Shown here in pieces: positions 47,111 to 59,760 of a stretch of 64,000 nucleotides of DNA. Positions within the stretch are counted from its first letter, which is position 1, and the number at the start of each line of letters is the position of its first letter. Source of the DNA: Rostratula benghalensis. Its lineage: Eukaryota; Chordata; Aves; Charadriiformes; Rostratulidae. The stretch covers positions 4,568,417 to 4,632,416 of the forward strand of contig VXAI01000049.1 of NCBI GenBank assembly GCA_013399305.1, read 5' to 3'. A program made the translations under genes and the position numbers. The notes under the pieces were generated by a model. It was not told where the DNA came from, made no database searches, and saw only the letters and a list, made by a program, of their open reading frames with translations.

Positions 47111-49734
47111 GGTCTCTGCCTTGACTTTGCCCAATGAATTTCTTGTGAGTTGGGAGGTACAAACAGCAAAGGGTTATAGCTTGGAGATGGACTTCTGGGA
47201 CTTCTAAATTTTTTGCTATAGCTTGTCTTTCCATTTTTTATTTCTCAAGTTCTCGGTGTAAGTTTGGTCACTAGTGTTTTGAATGAATTATGTTTGGGTG
47301 GAAACAGTTTCAAGTGAGGGGATGCAAGCTAGGAATATTCAGGCTGGCAGCACTCTCAGTAACAGAGAATATTAAAATAGAAAAATTACAAATGAAAGAT
47401 AAAAATTCTAGGGCTGAATGCCTGTGATGCGAGACAAATAACAATCAATAGCATGCATTTGTAGCCTGCTGCAACTGGGAAAATAAATAGGAATATAATG
47501 GTGCCCTCTAGACCTGGTGCTTCTGCTAGTGTGCACGTGTCCCTTGCGTACTTGGAAACAGAAATGCCATGGCACCAATATCTAATAACATCTGAGCACA
47601 AGTTCATTTGAACTGCTTAGTTGTGGGGCATAAAACTGACATATACTACTGGAAAGCTAATTTTGTCTTCCTACGGCTGGTTTTGAGGCCTTTTCCATTT
47701 CTTAAGTATTTCTTCTGTAAAATAGCCTTTATCTATCTTTAAAACACATTGGAGAGGGGTGAAAACAACTTGTCTAGGATGCTCACCTTTGCTTTTGCAT
47801 TGCAATTATTCTTCTTTGGCTGAGAATTAGCTCTTTCCAAATGCTTCTTCAGTAGTGCATATTAACACCTATGATCACCTTTCATAGCTTTGCTAGAAAA
47901 ATCTTTATTCCCAAAGCATCTGTGCTGGAGTCCACTAAAAGCACAGACACTTCTGACCATTTTAGATAATGGGTTGAGTGGGGAAAAAAAATTTGCTATT
48001 TGCATAGTATCCTTGATAGTTGATAGAAGTGCAATGGTTTCATTGAACAGAAATCAGCTTTAACATTTTTGTAGTATAGCCTCAAACATAAGCATTCTTG
48101 GTTAGTCTCAAGACTGATGACGACACAAGGAGGGTACCATTGTCTATCTACCTTTAATATTAATGAAATTAAATAAACCTGGGTTTGTCCCATTGTCTAC
48201 AGTTAGGAAAAAAAAAAAAAAGAACCACTATGGTGCATTAATATCGATTTGCAAACACAGAGGGATGGGGTGGAAAATCCCTAGAAGGTTTTTCTTGCAT
48301 AAAGGTTTACTTTGGGTGGGAGAAAGGGTAAGAAAGCTCTAAGGAAGAAACTACACCGACTTTTGTAATGAGCTGCATTCCAGCTAAATAGTTCTCAATA
48401 TCCTAAAGCCAGTTTCTGGATCTGAGGGATAATGCTTGGTTTTGATGATACTGTATTTGAGAATGTGCAGCAACAAGAATACATCTGTTTTTCTCTTAAT
48501 TACCAAGATACCACTAATAAACTCATTCAATTACTGGTACCATGTTTTGTGAAGGTAGTTTAGAAGGGAAAGTAACATAACCTCAAAGGTGGCGTGAATG
48601 TCAGATTTATGTGGTGAAAAGAGACATTTGTCCATTGCTGGAAAGTGCAAACTAAACAAAATTGCCTGATTCTGAAGTTTTCTCACCAAGGTAGAGGAAA
48701 AGGAAAATTGACCTTCTTAACTAAGGCATTGACAAAAGTTTATAAAACTTTGATCTAGTTTGAGGCTAGTTATTTTGAGATATCCATGGCTTTATTTTTT
48801 TGACAATGAAATTATACTTAAATTTCACTTGAATATGAGAGCTCAGACAAGGCCGGTAACACATAAAACTTGGAGGGCTTTTTGTTCATAAAGTTAGAAG
48901 GAAAAACATGCAGGTACTCTGAGGGAAGTTATAGTGCTACTGGTTTTTATTCCCCTGCTTGCTAGCTAGTGAGTGATAGGCTGAGGAATGCAGCATCATC
49001 TATTTCTTTTGTGTTCTTGGTTACCATAGAGCATATGCAACATACAGCAAAACACAAACATTTCCTGCTTTGTTTTCTTGGCAGTTTTCTGAATTCGGTA
49101 TTTTGGAATTAAAATGAAATAGTGTGAATCAATGTAGAGCACACAGAACACCTCGTTTCTTGATCCTCTGATGAGCATATTTAAAAAAAAAACACTGCTG
49201 AAATATGCATCATAATCAATCTGATGAACAACCAATGGAGAGGCTTTTAAATATTTAAAAATCTCTGTGTTGTAGAGAATAGCACATATTTTTTTAAAAA
49301 TGAGACTGCAAGTTCCTATAGACTGTCAGAGCAGTCCTCCATTTAAGACTTTTGTGCCAGAAGGCTTAAAATACCTAATCCAATCTCGTCTACACTGGGA
49401 TCTGACGTGGCCTTTGTGAAATACATTGATAATCTTATTCCAGCTCCCAGGGAGTGACCATCGCTGCCTCCTTCCCTCCTGCGGTGGGACTTGCTCCTGG
49501 TTGTCCTCACGGCTCGTGTGCACCTGCCTCAATTTCCCCCGTTGTTATCGGAGCAGATCTTTCCCCAATTACTTATAATTTCACCCCAGTCCTGAATGAC
49601 TCCTTCCTCTGTGTCACCCTGTGTGCCAAGAGCAGCCTTCCCAGCTGGCACCCACCCATAGTGCTCCTGGGTCCCCAGAGGGGTCGGGTTGGGCATCCCT
49701 CTGTCCCTTTGCTCTCTGTGCTCCTGTGAACTCC
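47111..49734. other. Unannotated sequence
   Basis: No gene was recognised. A 14-base poly(A) lies at 48208-48221 and a short A run near 49184. The 91-codon plus frame at 49454-49729 lies in GC-richer DNA and has no domain. Confidence 0.45.
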
Positions 49735-49990
49735 CCAGCGTCGCGGGTTAATCCGATTTTCAAATGCAAGGCATAATTAATCTTAAAACACTTTTGAGCA
49801 AGAGTGTAGCTTTGTAAATAACAATTTGTCATTATAAGAAGTGGGTTTTTGCAAGGCAAAGGCTTGAGTAAGGTAATATTTTTGGGTGATGCCTCAGTAA
49901 AGAGATTTTCTGGAGATCTGTGATTTACCTGTTACTAATATTATGCTATTTAACAAGCAGGAAGCAGTAAGTAAGAACAATAATAGTAAT
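49735..49990. promoter_or_regulatory. Candidate conserved non-coding element
   Basis: The block begins with a CpG-dense word (AGCGTCGCGGGTTAATCCG) and continues AT-rich with GCATAATTAATCTTAAAAC and AATAACAATTTGTC. No simple repeats or transposon were seen. It is a candidate only. Confidence 0.22.
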
Positions 49991-50869
49991 CTTAGTTAGA
50001 ATGGTTTTGATGAAAGTACACTTTAATTCACTAATTATGACAGCTAAAAGGCATTTTTACATTCAGTGTTAAAATCACTATATCTGTATTTCTACCTCAC
50101 TCTTCCAGCTGCAGAACTCTTTTTCTAACATGTTTTTAGTCATGTTATGCAAATGCCTGTTTAAATTACTGGGAGTATTTGTTTTCTATTTCTGCCCTGT
50201 AAAACATAATTTTAATACAAGTTATTTGTGAAATGCACATTGTAAAAGGAAATAAGGTTTCAGATGGCATTTCTATGATAATTTTACTGCAAATGTTGAC
50301 CATGTTTTTGTATTTGTCTGTAAAAGGTAATGCAGGCTGTACATAAGGCATATTTCAAAGATCTAATATTGTATGTGACTAAATTAGCGAAGTAGCACTG
50401 GCTTTCCTTTGAACAGTTAGTCTGGCACTAATCATACGGAGTAAAATAGATCACCGCCTCGCATACGATGGGGGGGAGGCGGTTGCTGTGGCACACGATG
50501 CTCAACCGAGCCCTTTCCCGGCTCTCCCATCATGGTGGGGGGCTCAGGGGTGCCCCCACCCCCGTGGGTGCTCTGGGTTGCTCACCCTCCAGAATGAGCA
50601 CAAGTTAAAGGCTGGGCAGCCCAGCCTGTGAAGATACCCCCGGCTGGCACCGGGGCGGGTGTAATGTATGTAAATAGGGGGTGGCAAATGCACGAGCCAG
50701 TGAGTGGAGGTGAAGGGTGTGCTGAATACCTAAAAACTGAGCGTGGTGCTCTGCCAGCACGGGGAGAGGGGGAAACTTGGGGAGCCTGGATGGTCTGAGG
50801 GGTTTAGCTCCCCCCCCTGCCCAGGGAAAGCGGCTGGTAAATTCCCAGCCAGATCTTCGCACTGCCTCG
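49991..50869. other. Unannotated sequence with a GC-rich part
   Basis: No gene was recognised. An octamer ATGCAAAT is at 50147-50154. From 50455 to 50690 the sequence is GC-rich with G runs (seven G at about 50470) and CpGs, but no promoter signature was found. Confidence 0.4.
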
Positions 50870-51290
50870 TTAAATGCAAAAGTGCAATTAAAATCACGCT
50901 TTCTACTTTTAGATTGATTTGTTTAATAAACAAAGGTTAGTTGCATTTAAAAAATGCATGGGTGAGTTTGCTGCATGTGGGGAGAATAACGGATATTGCT
51001 GGCAAGAGATTGCTCTTAATAAAACATCTCCATTTCAATGGCACGCTGTATTTTTACTTGGCTTGATCCTCAGCCTCCGAATCCAAATGGAAATTTTTGA
51101 AACAAAAAGAGGTTTCTGGAGGTGGGATCCTGTTGTTTGTGTCTCTGTCGCACTTTTCAATCAAATGATTTGTACTAGACTGAAGTTTGACAAACCCGCT
51201 GTGGTGTCACGAAGAAAAAGCTCCCTCATAAAATCAAAAACATATAGCAGATGCATGTTTTATTGAACATTGCTAAAAATAGCGCTTTAA
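50870..51290. promoter_or_regulatory. Candidate conserved non-coding element, also open for 115 codons
   Basis: A repeat-free block with AGTGCAATTAAAATCACGC, GTTTAATAAACAAAGG, TTTCAATCAAATGATTTG and several preserved CpGs (ATAACGG, CACGCTG, TCCGAATCC, GTCGCAC, CCCGCTG, CACGAAG). The plus strand is open from 50919 to 51266 (115 codons), but the peptide matches no family I know and has no supported splice or promoter context. I favour non-coding conserved sequence over a gene. A single-exon lineage-specific ORF is the alternative. Confidence 0.28.
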
Positions 51291-54200
51291 ACCCTTACTC
51301 TGTCTGTAATGCTCTTTAAGTGTCTTTTGAACACTGCCTTCGTTATTAAGTCTCTGAGCTTTGGAAATAATTTTCTGATTCTTTCTCTTCCACGGATCTT
51401 ATTTTTCAAAACAGTTGATGTTTGTTTGCTATTTTGCATGCGTGTACGGTGAGGGAGTTGTCAGTCAGCTGATGACTGTTCAGTCGTGTCGGACAAGATC
51501 CTAAGGCTATGTCCTTAAGCAAATTCCAGACCCAACATCATGAATACATTTTGGGATTCTTTAAGGCTCTCAATAGAAACGAGGCTGACACATCTTGCTT
51601 TCTGGTGGCTTGGGGATTCGGGTCGGGGTGAGGGGCGGAGAGTGCTCTCTCTACCTGTTATCCCCACACTTAGCAGCACGATGTGAACTGCATGCCCCTT
51701 CTAACTTCTAACTTGGGTTTTGCCCACTAGCAAGGGAGGGTGGAAAGGGAGTTGCTGTAAAACCACTGGGTTAACAAAAGAAGGGGAGGTTAGAGATGCT
51801 AAGGAAGTGAGGTGACATAACCCAGTTGGGAGAAAACAGAGAGTTGATGTTATTTGGTAAAATAGACAATTGAATAAATACTTCTGTACAATCAAATATG
51901 TTATTGGTCTTGCATGATGTAATAAACAGCAGTTGCTGAGACATGACATGCGAAGTTACAGTTTTATGATGTTGCGGCCTGAAATACAGCTAAAAATGGC
52001 AGATAATTGGGTTTAAAGGATTCAGCTCAAATATTGCATTTCTTCCCCTTCTGAAACTTCTCTGTTACCGAAAAAGACACCAAGCATACATTGTTCTTTT
52101 CCTTTTTGTTAAATACATTTTAATATCACCAGTGACACAAGTCTCATTTCTCCATCAGGCTGATGGGTGAGAGCTTTCAGCACCCATTTCTGGCATTTCC
52201 TTTCAGCCGTGCCGTTTACTTTAAGTATGTTTTGCTTATTTTACTTCTAGCCTTGCAGTATGAACAAACTCAAAAGTAAAGGGGGCTGTACATAAAAATT
52301 GCTTATTTTTGGTAGTCTGCAAGGAAGAAAAGCTTTAAACAGCCCTTCTTTTTTGAGAAAGAAAGAGTCAAAAAGAAAACGCTTATCTTGTAGAAAGGTG
52401 TCTAAACCAGGAGTTGTGAAACTTTATGAGCAAGGGAAGGGAAGAGCAGTTCTGGCTTAGCTTGTAGAGTTCGCAGCCTTTTAGCCTGGGAAGTCTTTTG
52501 AATGCTGCTTCTGCTCTCCTTGCAATTTGGGCTGAGTCTTACAACTATGATAATTAATTTATATCCATCCAATACATTGCCTTCTAGCTTCCAGAGCCTC
52601 ACAACAAAGTGTCCTTGGGCAATGTGAAGGTACTTGTCCTCATTCATGGCTGTATATGTGCTATATCAAAAATATTAGCTATTGTATTAGAAATACGAAT
52701 AAGCACCCCATATTTAGCAAGATATATTACCTGGAAAATATTTTATTTTGGAGTTGAAAGCTGAAAATAAATGACATGTATCCTTTAAAGAAGCTTACAA
52801 AAATCCTGAATCTTGTCAAGTGAGCTTTGAGCCATTCCATCCTTGCAAGTAATTTTGATCAGAAACGTGTAAACATAGGAGTCTGCTCTAGATGTGCATG
52901 AAACACAGTGGTTCCACAGCCTCTGTGCTGTAGGACAGCGGGAAATGCAAATAAATTTGGATTTGTTATCTTTCTCAGCATCTCTCAGACTGGTCTGGTT
53001 GAATGGAGCCCAAAGTCCTCGACTCTCCAAAGAGCAGATGATATATTAAGACAAGAGTGTATTACGCAGGAAGACATTAACAATGAATCTGAAAAGGTAT
53101 TGTGAATGTTAAAATCTCACTGACTAAAATATACTGAGGTTAAAATACAGGGTAACTTTACAAATCACTATTAATTTCTTTGGCTTTCATTGCAATAACA
53201 TTGATTTAATTCATTAGATTCCTTTCTAAATCTATATTTCAGTTTTAGAGTTGTCAGTTTCTGTTAATGACAATTTTGCCCATCTGTTCTAACATGAAAA
53301 TGAGGCTTCATGCAGGAGACATGATAGATCTCTAATAGTTGAAGAAGTAAGAATCTTAAAGGTATTTCATTTGGATTAGATCCACTCTGATGCAATTCAC
53401 CCTTGAAATTAAGCCCAGTCCTAAAAACTTTTAACTGTATAATCACAAAACAAAATTGTCATATCTTGTCATTTAGGCCACTGACTATTTCATAATTTAC
53501 AGAAAAAATTTCAAAACATTCTCACTCATTCTCTTTCTAATGACAGAGCCATAATTTTGGGTGTCAGCATATCAGAATTCCACTGGATGTGATTAGAATA
53601 AGAATGAGTTACTTTAATTTGGCCATTCAAATGGTAGTATAACTACAGTAAGTCATTTTGCTAAGCCAGCCTTTGCTGCCAAGCTAGGTTACAACTTCTG
53701 TTCCAATCCAGGTTTAAAACTCCCGTTCCTTGCCCAGGTCAATCTTCAGAAGGGGTAATTTTTCAAAGCAGTGTGTGAGTCTTAAGCACACAAATCCAGT
53801 TAGCAAATAACAAGATTATGGTCTGTGCACTGCTTAAAAAATTTACCCCTAATATCCTAGAGATAGGAGCACCGTTATTGCACACTCTGCATACGAGGTA
53901 TAATTTAAATTGTTTTTAGTAAGCAATTCCCTGCGTTCGTGTAATGCAATATTATTCCAGGGGAAAAAAATGCCCGGCTAATTATTCAGTCTAGAAAAAT
54001 AAACACATCCATTAAAGGCTAAACTACGTATTAATGCATGACCTTTGTAACCATAGTGTTTTGTTTGCAAATCTTCTAGAAAATTTTGTATCCATTAAGT
54101 ACATATGGAATAGGATTTTATCTTTGTCGCTGAAAGTTACCAACCATACACTGACTCAAACTCAAAATATTTACTGCTGCTTTGTAACAAAGGAGATGGT

Positions 54201-56006
54201 TCCTACAGTGTGCTTCGTTACTGCTTTTTGTCTTAGGCTTCCTTGAAATTCAGAATCAGACTAAAGAAGCTCCTACAGGACAAGAATTCTAATTTCTAAA
54301 TACAAACTACTGAAAATTTAGCTTTTCAAGTGTAATACTTCTAACAAATTAAAAATCAACAAAAATATTATGCTTCTATGTTACCTGTTCAAGTGTATAG
54401 AATGTACAAAAACTTTAATCAAATACTCAGGTTTGCTCAGTTTTAAATTGTGTTAGTTTAATAGTTTCTATTCTGCTGTTTATATTAATGACATATTCCC
54501 ATCTAAATATATTGCAGTGCTGAAAAGCCATCAAAACATTTCTAAGGTTGAATGAGTGCAGTTGCATTCATGATTTTTTAATAAAATGATCTCTTTCTAT
54601 TGAACTGCCTCTTTTTTTTTTTAACAGAGATTGAGATTGTATAATATATATATACATAGTTATAGGAGCATTATAAATACAAACTGCAGCTTCATTTACT
54701 GTCTGAATGTTTGATTTCAGTTTAGAGCTACACAGTGGGCTGAGAAATGTGAGTTACTGTACATAAAATATGAAGGCAAAAGAAAGAAGGATAAAAAATG
54801 AGAAATGCAATTGATTATACTCTTTTTTTTGCATATTGATTAAAAGTCTTATTATTTGAAGAAGCAACTGATAATTTGCTAATAGCGATTTTTCCAAGAA
54901 TTGGGGTTTCAAAAAAATGATTTTCATCTATTCTCCTTCCTCTTTCACAGGCCGATTTACACTCTCTACTTTTTAATTCCAGTCCCTTTTGTAGGCATAT
55001 GATATTTGTAGTATATGTAAAAAAGCAGTTTTCATATTGGCTAATTTTGGGCATAGTCCGTGTTATGAATATGAACATCTGCAATGGAATTAAAAGCGGC
55101 ATTCACCAAAATCCAAGTGCGAAGTATCCCAGTTAAGCATACGATTCTGAATGCATAATTTAGTTGCCATATTTTGTTTCTTTCCTCTGTGTGGACTGTT
55201 TATGAAATTCTCAGATTTATTAGGTATTTAGAATTTTTCTTTAATTTCTTACTGCTTTTTCCCCTCTGTGCTTTCTGTGCCTGTAGTTAATCTGTGTGTG
55301 GACTGGTCCCATGTCATGTTATTTTGTTTCTGTTCATGTTGGATGACTAGCCAGCCTGTTGGGGATTTCAAATATTCAAACCAGCTGAAATTCAAGAACC
55401 TGCTATAGTTTGAGTTTTTCAAATGCTTTTTCTTACTGCTAAGTTGAGCCATTCAAATACTGGGGCACAAAATACTCCTATATTGGACCTATCTTTAAAA
55501 CCTAATGCCATGAGTCTCCCCAAGCACACACACAGGTTTTCTCTCATTCCCACTCCTTTTTCTTATTTTTGTGATAATTGCTGTGGGAGAATTTTGAAAT
55601 TCTCTGGTTAATTCTCTGATTGCATCTATTTCAGCTGGTAGTCATTCAGGGAAAGCAAGCATGAGAAAACAGATCAGATCCCTCTCCCAAGTTGGTAACA
55701 GTCCAAAATTTGTGCATAACCCAGCTAGACAAAAACCAAACCCAAATATTCTGATGATGACTGAGCTGGGAAGCGTCAGGTGAGCACATGCAGTGGAAAG
55801 CAAGGGTTGATGCAGCTGTGTGTCTGTGTCCTTGACCGTCCTCCCTAGAAGCTTTTAATTTGAGAAGCCAATTCCAAGCAAATTCAGCAGGGAAAGGCTG
55901 GGTCAAAAAATGAAGTAGTTAATGTCCTTGAGGAAAAAAAAAAGTCCCTGGGTAGAGAAGGAAGATCCTGGAAGCACTGCTGGAGCACGTGGAACAATCC
56001 ATTTCT
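51291..56006. other. Unannotated sequence
   Basis: No gene, RNA or transposon was recognised over this long AT-rich stretch. A G-quadruplex motif is at 51612-51635. Simple tracts are TA-rich DNA near 54640-54660 and an 11-base T run near 54612. Enhancer-like AT-rich texture occurs at 54500-54800 and 54980-55150. All open frames are under 100 codons and lack domains. Confidence 0.45.
51612..51635 (+). other. Canonical G-quadruplex motif
   Basis: Four G tracts, GGGG-ATTC-GGG-TC-GGGG-TGA-GGGG, with loops of 4, 2 and 3 bases. They meet the usual rule of runs of at least three G and loops of one to seven bases. Folding in vivo is not implied. Confidence 0.8.
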
Positions 56007-56305
56007 TCATAGAATCATAGAATCGTTGAATTGGAAGGGACCTTTAAGGATCATTGAGTTCCAACCCCCCTGCCCTGGGCAGGGACACCTCCCACCAGAC
56101 CAGGTTGCTCAAAGCCCCATCCAGCCTGGCCTTGAACCCCTCCAGTGGTGGGGCATCCACAGCTTCTCTGGGCAACCTGTTCCAGTGCCTCACCACCCTC
56201 ACAGGGAAAGAATTTCTTTCTGGTATCTAATCTAAATCTCCCCTCTTCTAACTTAAAGCTGTTACCCCTTGTCCTGTCACTACACTTCCTGACAAGGAGT
56301 CCCGC
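56007..56305 (-). mobile_element. CR1 LINE 3' end (minus orientation)
   Basis: The inverted element has its octamer tip at the left (TCATAGAATCATAGAATCG). It is followed by TTGGAAGGGACCTTTAAGG, GAGTTCCAACCCCCCTGCCC, CTCCCACCAGACCAGGTTGC and CCATCCAGCCTGGCCTTGAA, then the body antisense CTTCTCTGGGCAACCTGTTCC and CCCTTGTCCTGTCACTACAC. It breaks off near 56305, so it is 5'-truncated. The shared part is about nine in ten identical by eye to the plus-strand copy at 7186-7358, hence the same subfamily. The plus frame at 56026-56235 is antisense translation and not a gene. Confidence 0.97.
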
Positions 56306-57319
56306 TAGTATTCATCTAGTATTCCCCCCAGTTCCCAACTACAGCAACCTCCTGCTGCTGCTGTTTTGAGCAGGAGATGGCTTGTATTGCTCAGGGATGC
56401 CTGGCCCAGCATTGCATGTGTGCTGTCCCATGGCTGGGGTGAAACATCAGATGAGACACTACCAAAGCGCTCGCTCAGTGTGATGTCAGTCATTTGGTTC
56501 ATGATGAATTAATTTAGAAAATAAGCTACTGAAAAGAAAGTCTTTCAGTCTGGGAACCAGGAAGGATTCGGTGTTTACTCAGACTGAGGGCCTGAGCATG
56601 AATATAAATTTTTACATGAGCGCAGTATAGTGCATGACTAGTTCATCAACTTAAAAGTGGTATCCCTAGGTTGCCTTGGTGTGAAACCATTACACTTAAG
56701 GAAAAGCTGTTCTCACAAAGCAGGTAATAGGAGATAATAAAGCATACAATTTAAAGATAAAGTTTATATTTGGTTTCATAACAAATGCAATCTGTTTAGA
56801 AACATAACAAATTGAGAAAGATGTATTATGGTGTGAATTAATTTATTTCATCACAGAATTCTGGCTTTGTCCTGTTGCAGGTGAAGAGCATACCCAGGTG
56901 GTCTAACTTGCAGACATTGGACTTGCTTCCCTCCCGAGAGTCGAAACACCACCTAAAGGCAAGTGATAGTCTTCCATCTGTTATTTATGTAAACTAAACT
57001 GAGATGCTCTGACTGACCTTATGCTGGGTGCACCTCCTCCCACGTACAAACATGGAAGAAAGAAGGGGATTTATCAGGTAAATAGAATGGAAGTATCTAG
57101 CAAAATTTCCGTATGTCATTGACTGTCCACTCTTTCACTCTTAATATTTAAGTAAGAACATGTTAGCTAGAATGTAATAGGATCTGAGTGATAGTTGCTA
57201 ATGCTCATCATGTTTAAAGTTTAGGAAAGCTTTCAAAGGTCCATCCACAAGTCAGTACAGAGGTGCCAACAGGAAGGCTTTATGCTGTAGCATGGATTGA
57301 ATATGGTAATCTGATCTGT
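56306..57319. other. Unannotated sequence
   Basis: No gene or repeat family was recognised. AT-rich words at 56690-56860 are unremarkable. Confidence 0.45.
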
Positions 57320-57960
57320 GTTGCTCATAGTGCTGGTAAACAGACTGTTCTAATCAGATACAAATGCTAATATATATAAAATCTTTACCCATTTAAAAAT
57401 AATAAAATATTTTGCTCCAATTAATTCTGATTGTGCTAGTAGAACATACAATCAACAATGTTATGCAAATAGTTATTTTTGCAGTTGAAATCAATAACTT
57501 ATTTTCTTTTGTAATACACAAAAAATAGAAAAAAGAGGTTATTATTAATTGCTTATAAAACTAAATCTTTGTGTGGGAAGCCTGCAGGTATTAATCTCAT
57601 TATCAAGACTTTCCTTCAAAGTCTGTATAGCCATTATTGTTCATGATTCGACCACTCAAGAAATCTTGCCATAGACTCCTATTTTGAAAGTATTTATTGG
57701 GAGCTGAATGAAATTAGTTCTTTATGAGCTAAGTAATTGTAAAGTTACATTATCCTGTGGAAAGAGATAACTGATAAAATCTGACAATTTCAATTTTAAA
57801 ACGGCTGTGCCTTGCTACACTGAAGTCATGATAACCCTCATATTTATAAATCTATAGCTTACTGGCTACACATACATAGTCATGAAGTATCAGTTATGCT
57901 TACTGATAAAATTACTTTAAATATTGATTATAAAATAATCTGTGTTACCAAAAAGTATAT
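57320..57960. promoter_or_regulatory. Candidate long conserved non-coding element with an octamer site
   Basis: About 640 bases of AT-rich sequence with no long open frames and little simple repeat. It contains a perfect POU octamer ATGCAAAT (57463-57470) and many homeodomain or SOX-like words (CCAATTAATTCTGATTG, AATCAACAATG, TTATTAATTGC, GCCATTATTGTTC). The absence of open frames, transposons and microsatellites in such AT-rich DNA makes purifying selection a reasonable guess. Conservation is not tested. Confidence 0.3.
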
Positions 57961-59459
57961 TGCTTGCTCATGCATACGGTATTGTTTGCTTCATTTGAAT
58001 GCCCGTATCCCTAATTCCTTTCTCATTTTTGTTTTATTCTCTTGAGCAACCCTTGTTCAACCTGGCCTGAGCAGTAAATGGGAGAAGTTTTGCTAATTTG
58101 GCTTTAAAGGCACATCTGCACCCGGTGAAATTCTTGGCTGCTGGGCAGGAATAAGGGCATTTTGGTAAGACTCGGTGCATCCAGCCTATACGTCGTAGAG
58201 AAAAATTTTGGTCTCCTTTAAACTGATGAGAAGAAATGGATGACAGCACTGAATATAGAGATAGTCCAAGCTAGTATTACAAGCAACTAGTGCTGCTCAC
58301 TAGTGTCTTCCACACAGGTCTATGGGTCATACACTACCCTTGGACGACTTGTGTATAGTAAGGACTTCTTGTTGTCTTAGTTTCTCACATTCTTTAAGCA
58401 ACTATGGCATCTTCTTTGTCACTGGTCATGTGGCCTTTTCCTGGGTGTGTGTCCTCAGCACCCAAGGGGGACACCTCCGTGGTGTCCCTGCTGTCTCTTT
58501 GATGAGGTACCATTCCTTTGCAGCCCCCCTTCCCTCACATTTGCAGGAACTAATGGGAGGCACTTAGAATGCCAGAAAAGGGTTGATAGGTCTCCAGCAG
58601 TGAGGCTTGACCTACCTTGGGACAGTTATTTCTTTACTCTCTCATATCGTTCTAGATACACAGTGCCTTCTTTACCTTGTGCCTATGTGGTTGCCTTTGA
58701 GGTCGTGTCTATGGCTGTCAAAGCAGGCGTGAATTTAATCTCCAAAATGATGAACTGGTTTCCACTTTATTCACAATCAGATTGTGTACAAACCCATGAT
58801 TCTTTCATTGTTTTCCTCCACGTTTGTTCAGCAAAGGAAAATTGACATCTCTAGAGTATAATTGTCATAACTTCCTTTCACAGTAGGAGTATCTAATTTC
58901 CAGGATGTATTCTGTGGTAAAGACTACTGCTTTAGACAGAAACAACCAACCACCAAGTCCTCAGGACAACTACGACACTGTGAAAAGCAATTCTCTGTGT
59001 TCTGAAAGTATGTATTTTAAAAACATCCATTAATTTCCAAAAGTTTGCCATGTATCACAGCAGACTGTCCAAAGTGACATAAGCCATCCAGCAGATCAGA
59101 ACCAGCAATTCCATTAAAACATCTTCTGTCTGTTTTCCTGCAGGTACGCGCAGGACAGCTGGGCCTGGTTTGGTTTTTATAGAAAAACAGAGCATCCCAC
59201 AGTCATAACTCCTTGTTATGCTTGGGGATTGGCTCGTGTAATTTTTCGAGGATGCAGATATTAACATGCATCACCACGGCAAGTTGGGGTTATGGGCTCC
59301 TTCTGCTTCCCTTGCAGCTGCAGGAAGACATGGCCTGGCTGGGTCAGGCCTGGCCACCTTTTCCTGGCGAGAAATGTCCCAGTTTCACTGTCCATTCCAA
59401 AAATATGACAGCGTAAATACAGAAATTTCCTCAGTTTTATAGAGTCTTTTCCCAATTAG
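57961..59459. other. Unannotated sequence
   Basis: No gene was recognised. The 132-codon plus frame at 58447-58845 overlaps an 81-codon frame in another register (58322-58567) and has no domain. Confidence 0.45.
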
Positions 59460-59760
59460 CCATGCTGGGGTGTGGTTAACACAAACTAATCATACTCTGG
59501 AGTGCTAAAATGTACATGGTGCAGCAGAGTGCCTCGCATCTCCTGGGGTGTGATTATTTAATGATAATGATGCCCCCTGCAGAGGCACCTTATTGCTCTT
59601 TTGCAAAAACAATCTTTATTGAGGGGAATTAATTGCATTGTTGTTGATAGCAAGAAATAAGTTAATATTTTGAAATGATCTTTCTGGTTTGCACAGCTTA
59701 AAGGGATGTTCGCACAATTATGTCAAATAAATGACCTGCTTTGAAAGTTTCTCAATATAT
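59460..59760. promoter_or_regulatory. Candidate conserved non-coding element with CTCF-like core
   Basis: A repeat-free block with TGTGATTATTTAATGATAATG, GGGGAATTAATTGCATTG and AAAACAATCTTTATTG words (the first split as TGTGATTATTTAATG then ATAATG). A CTCF-like word lies on the minus strand at about 59570-59586. TCTGCAGGGGGCA agrees with about ten of the twelve positions of the core consensus CCASYAGRKGGC, missing two of the left-hand positions. The site call is weak, and the element call is inference from texture. Confidence 0.25.

Noticed and set aside
52155..52180. TTTCAGCACCC as an RE1/NRSF silencer site
   Set aside because: Only the left half-site matches; the right half (GGACAG..CC) is absent at the proper spacing.
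56026..56235. Plus-strand frame whose peptide HLPPDQVAQSPIQPGLE recurs in the minus frame at 7056-7361
   Set aside because: The shared peptide is the antisense translation of the same CR1 segment in both places, so it shows repeat kinship and not a gene family.
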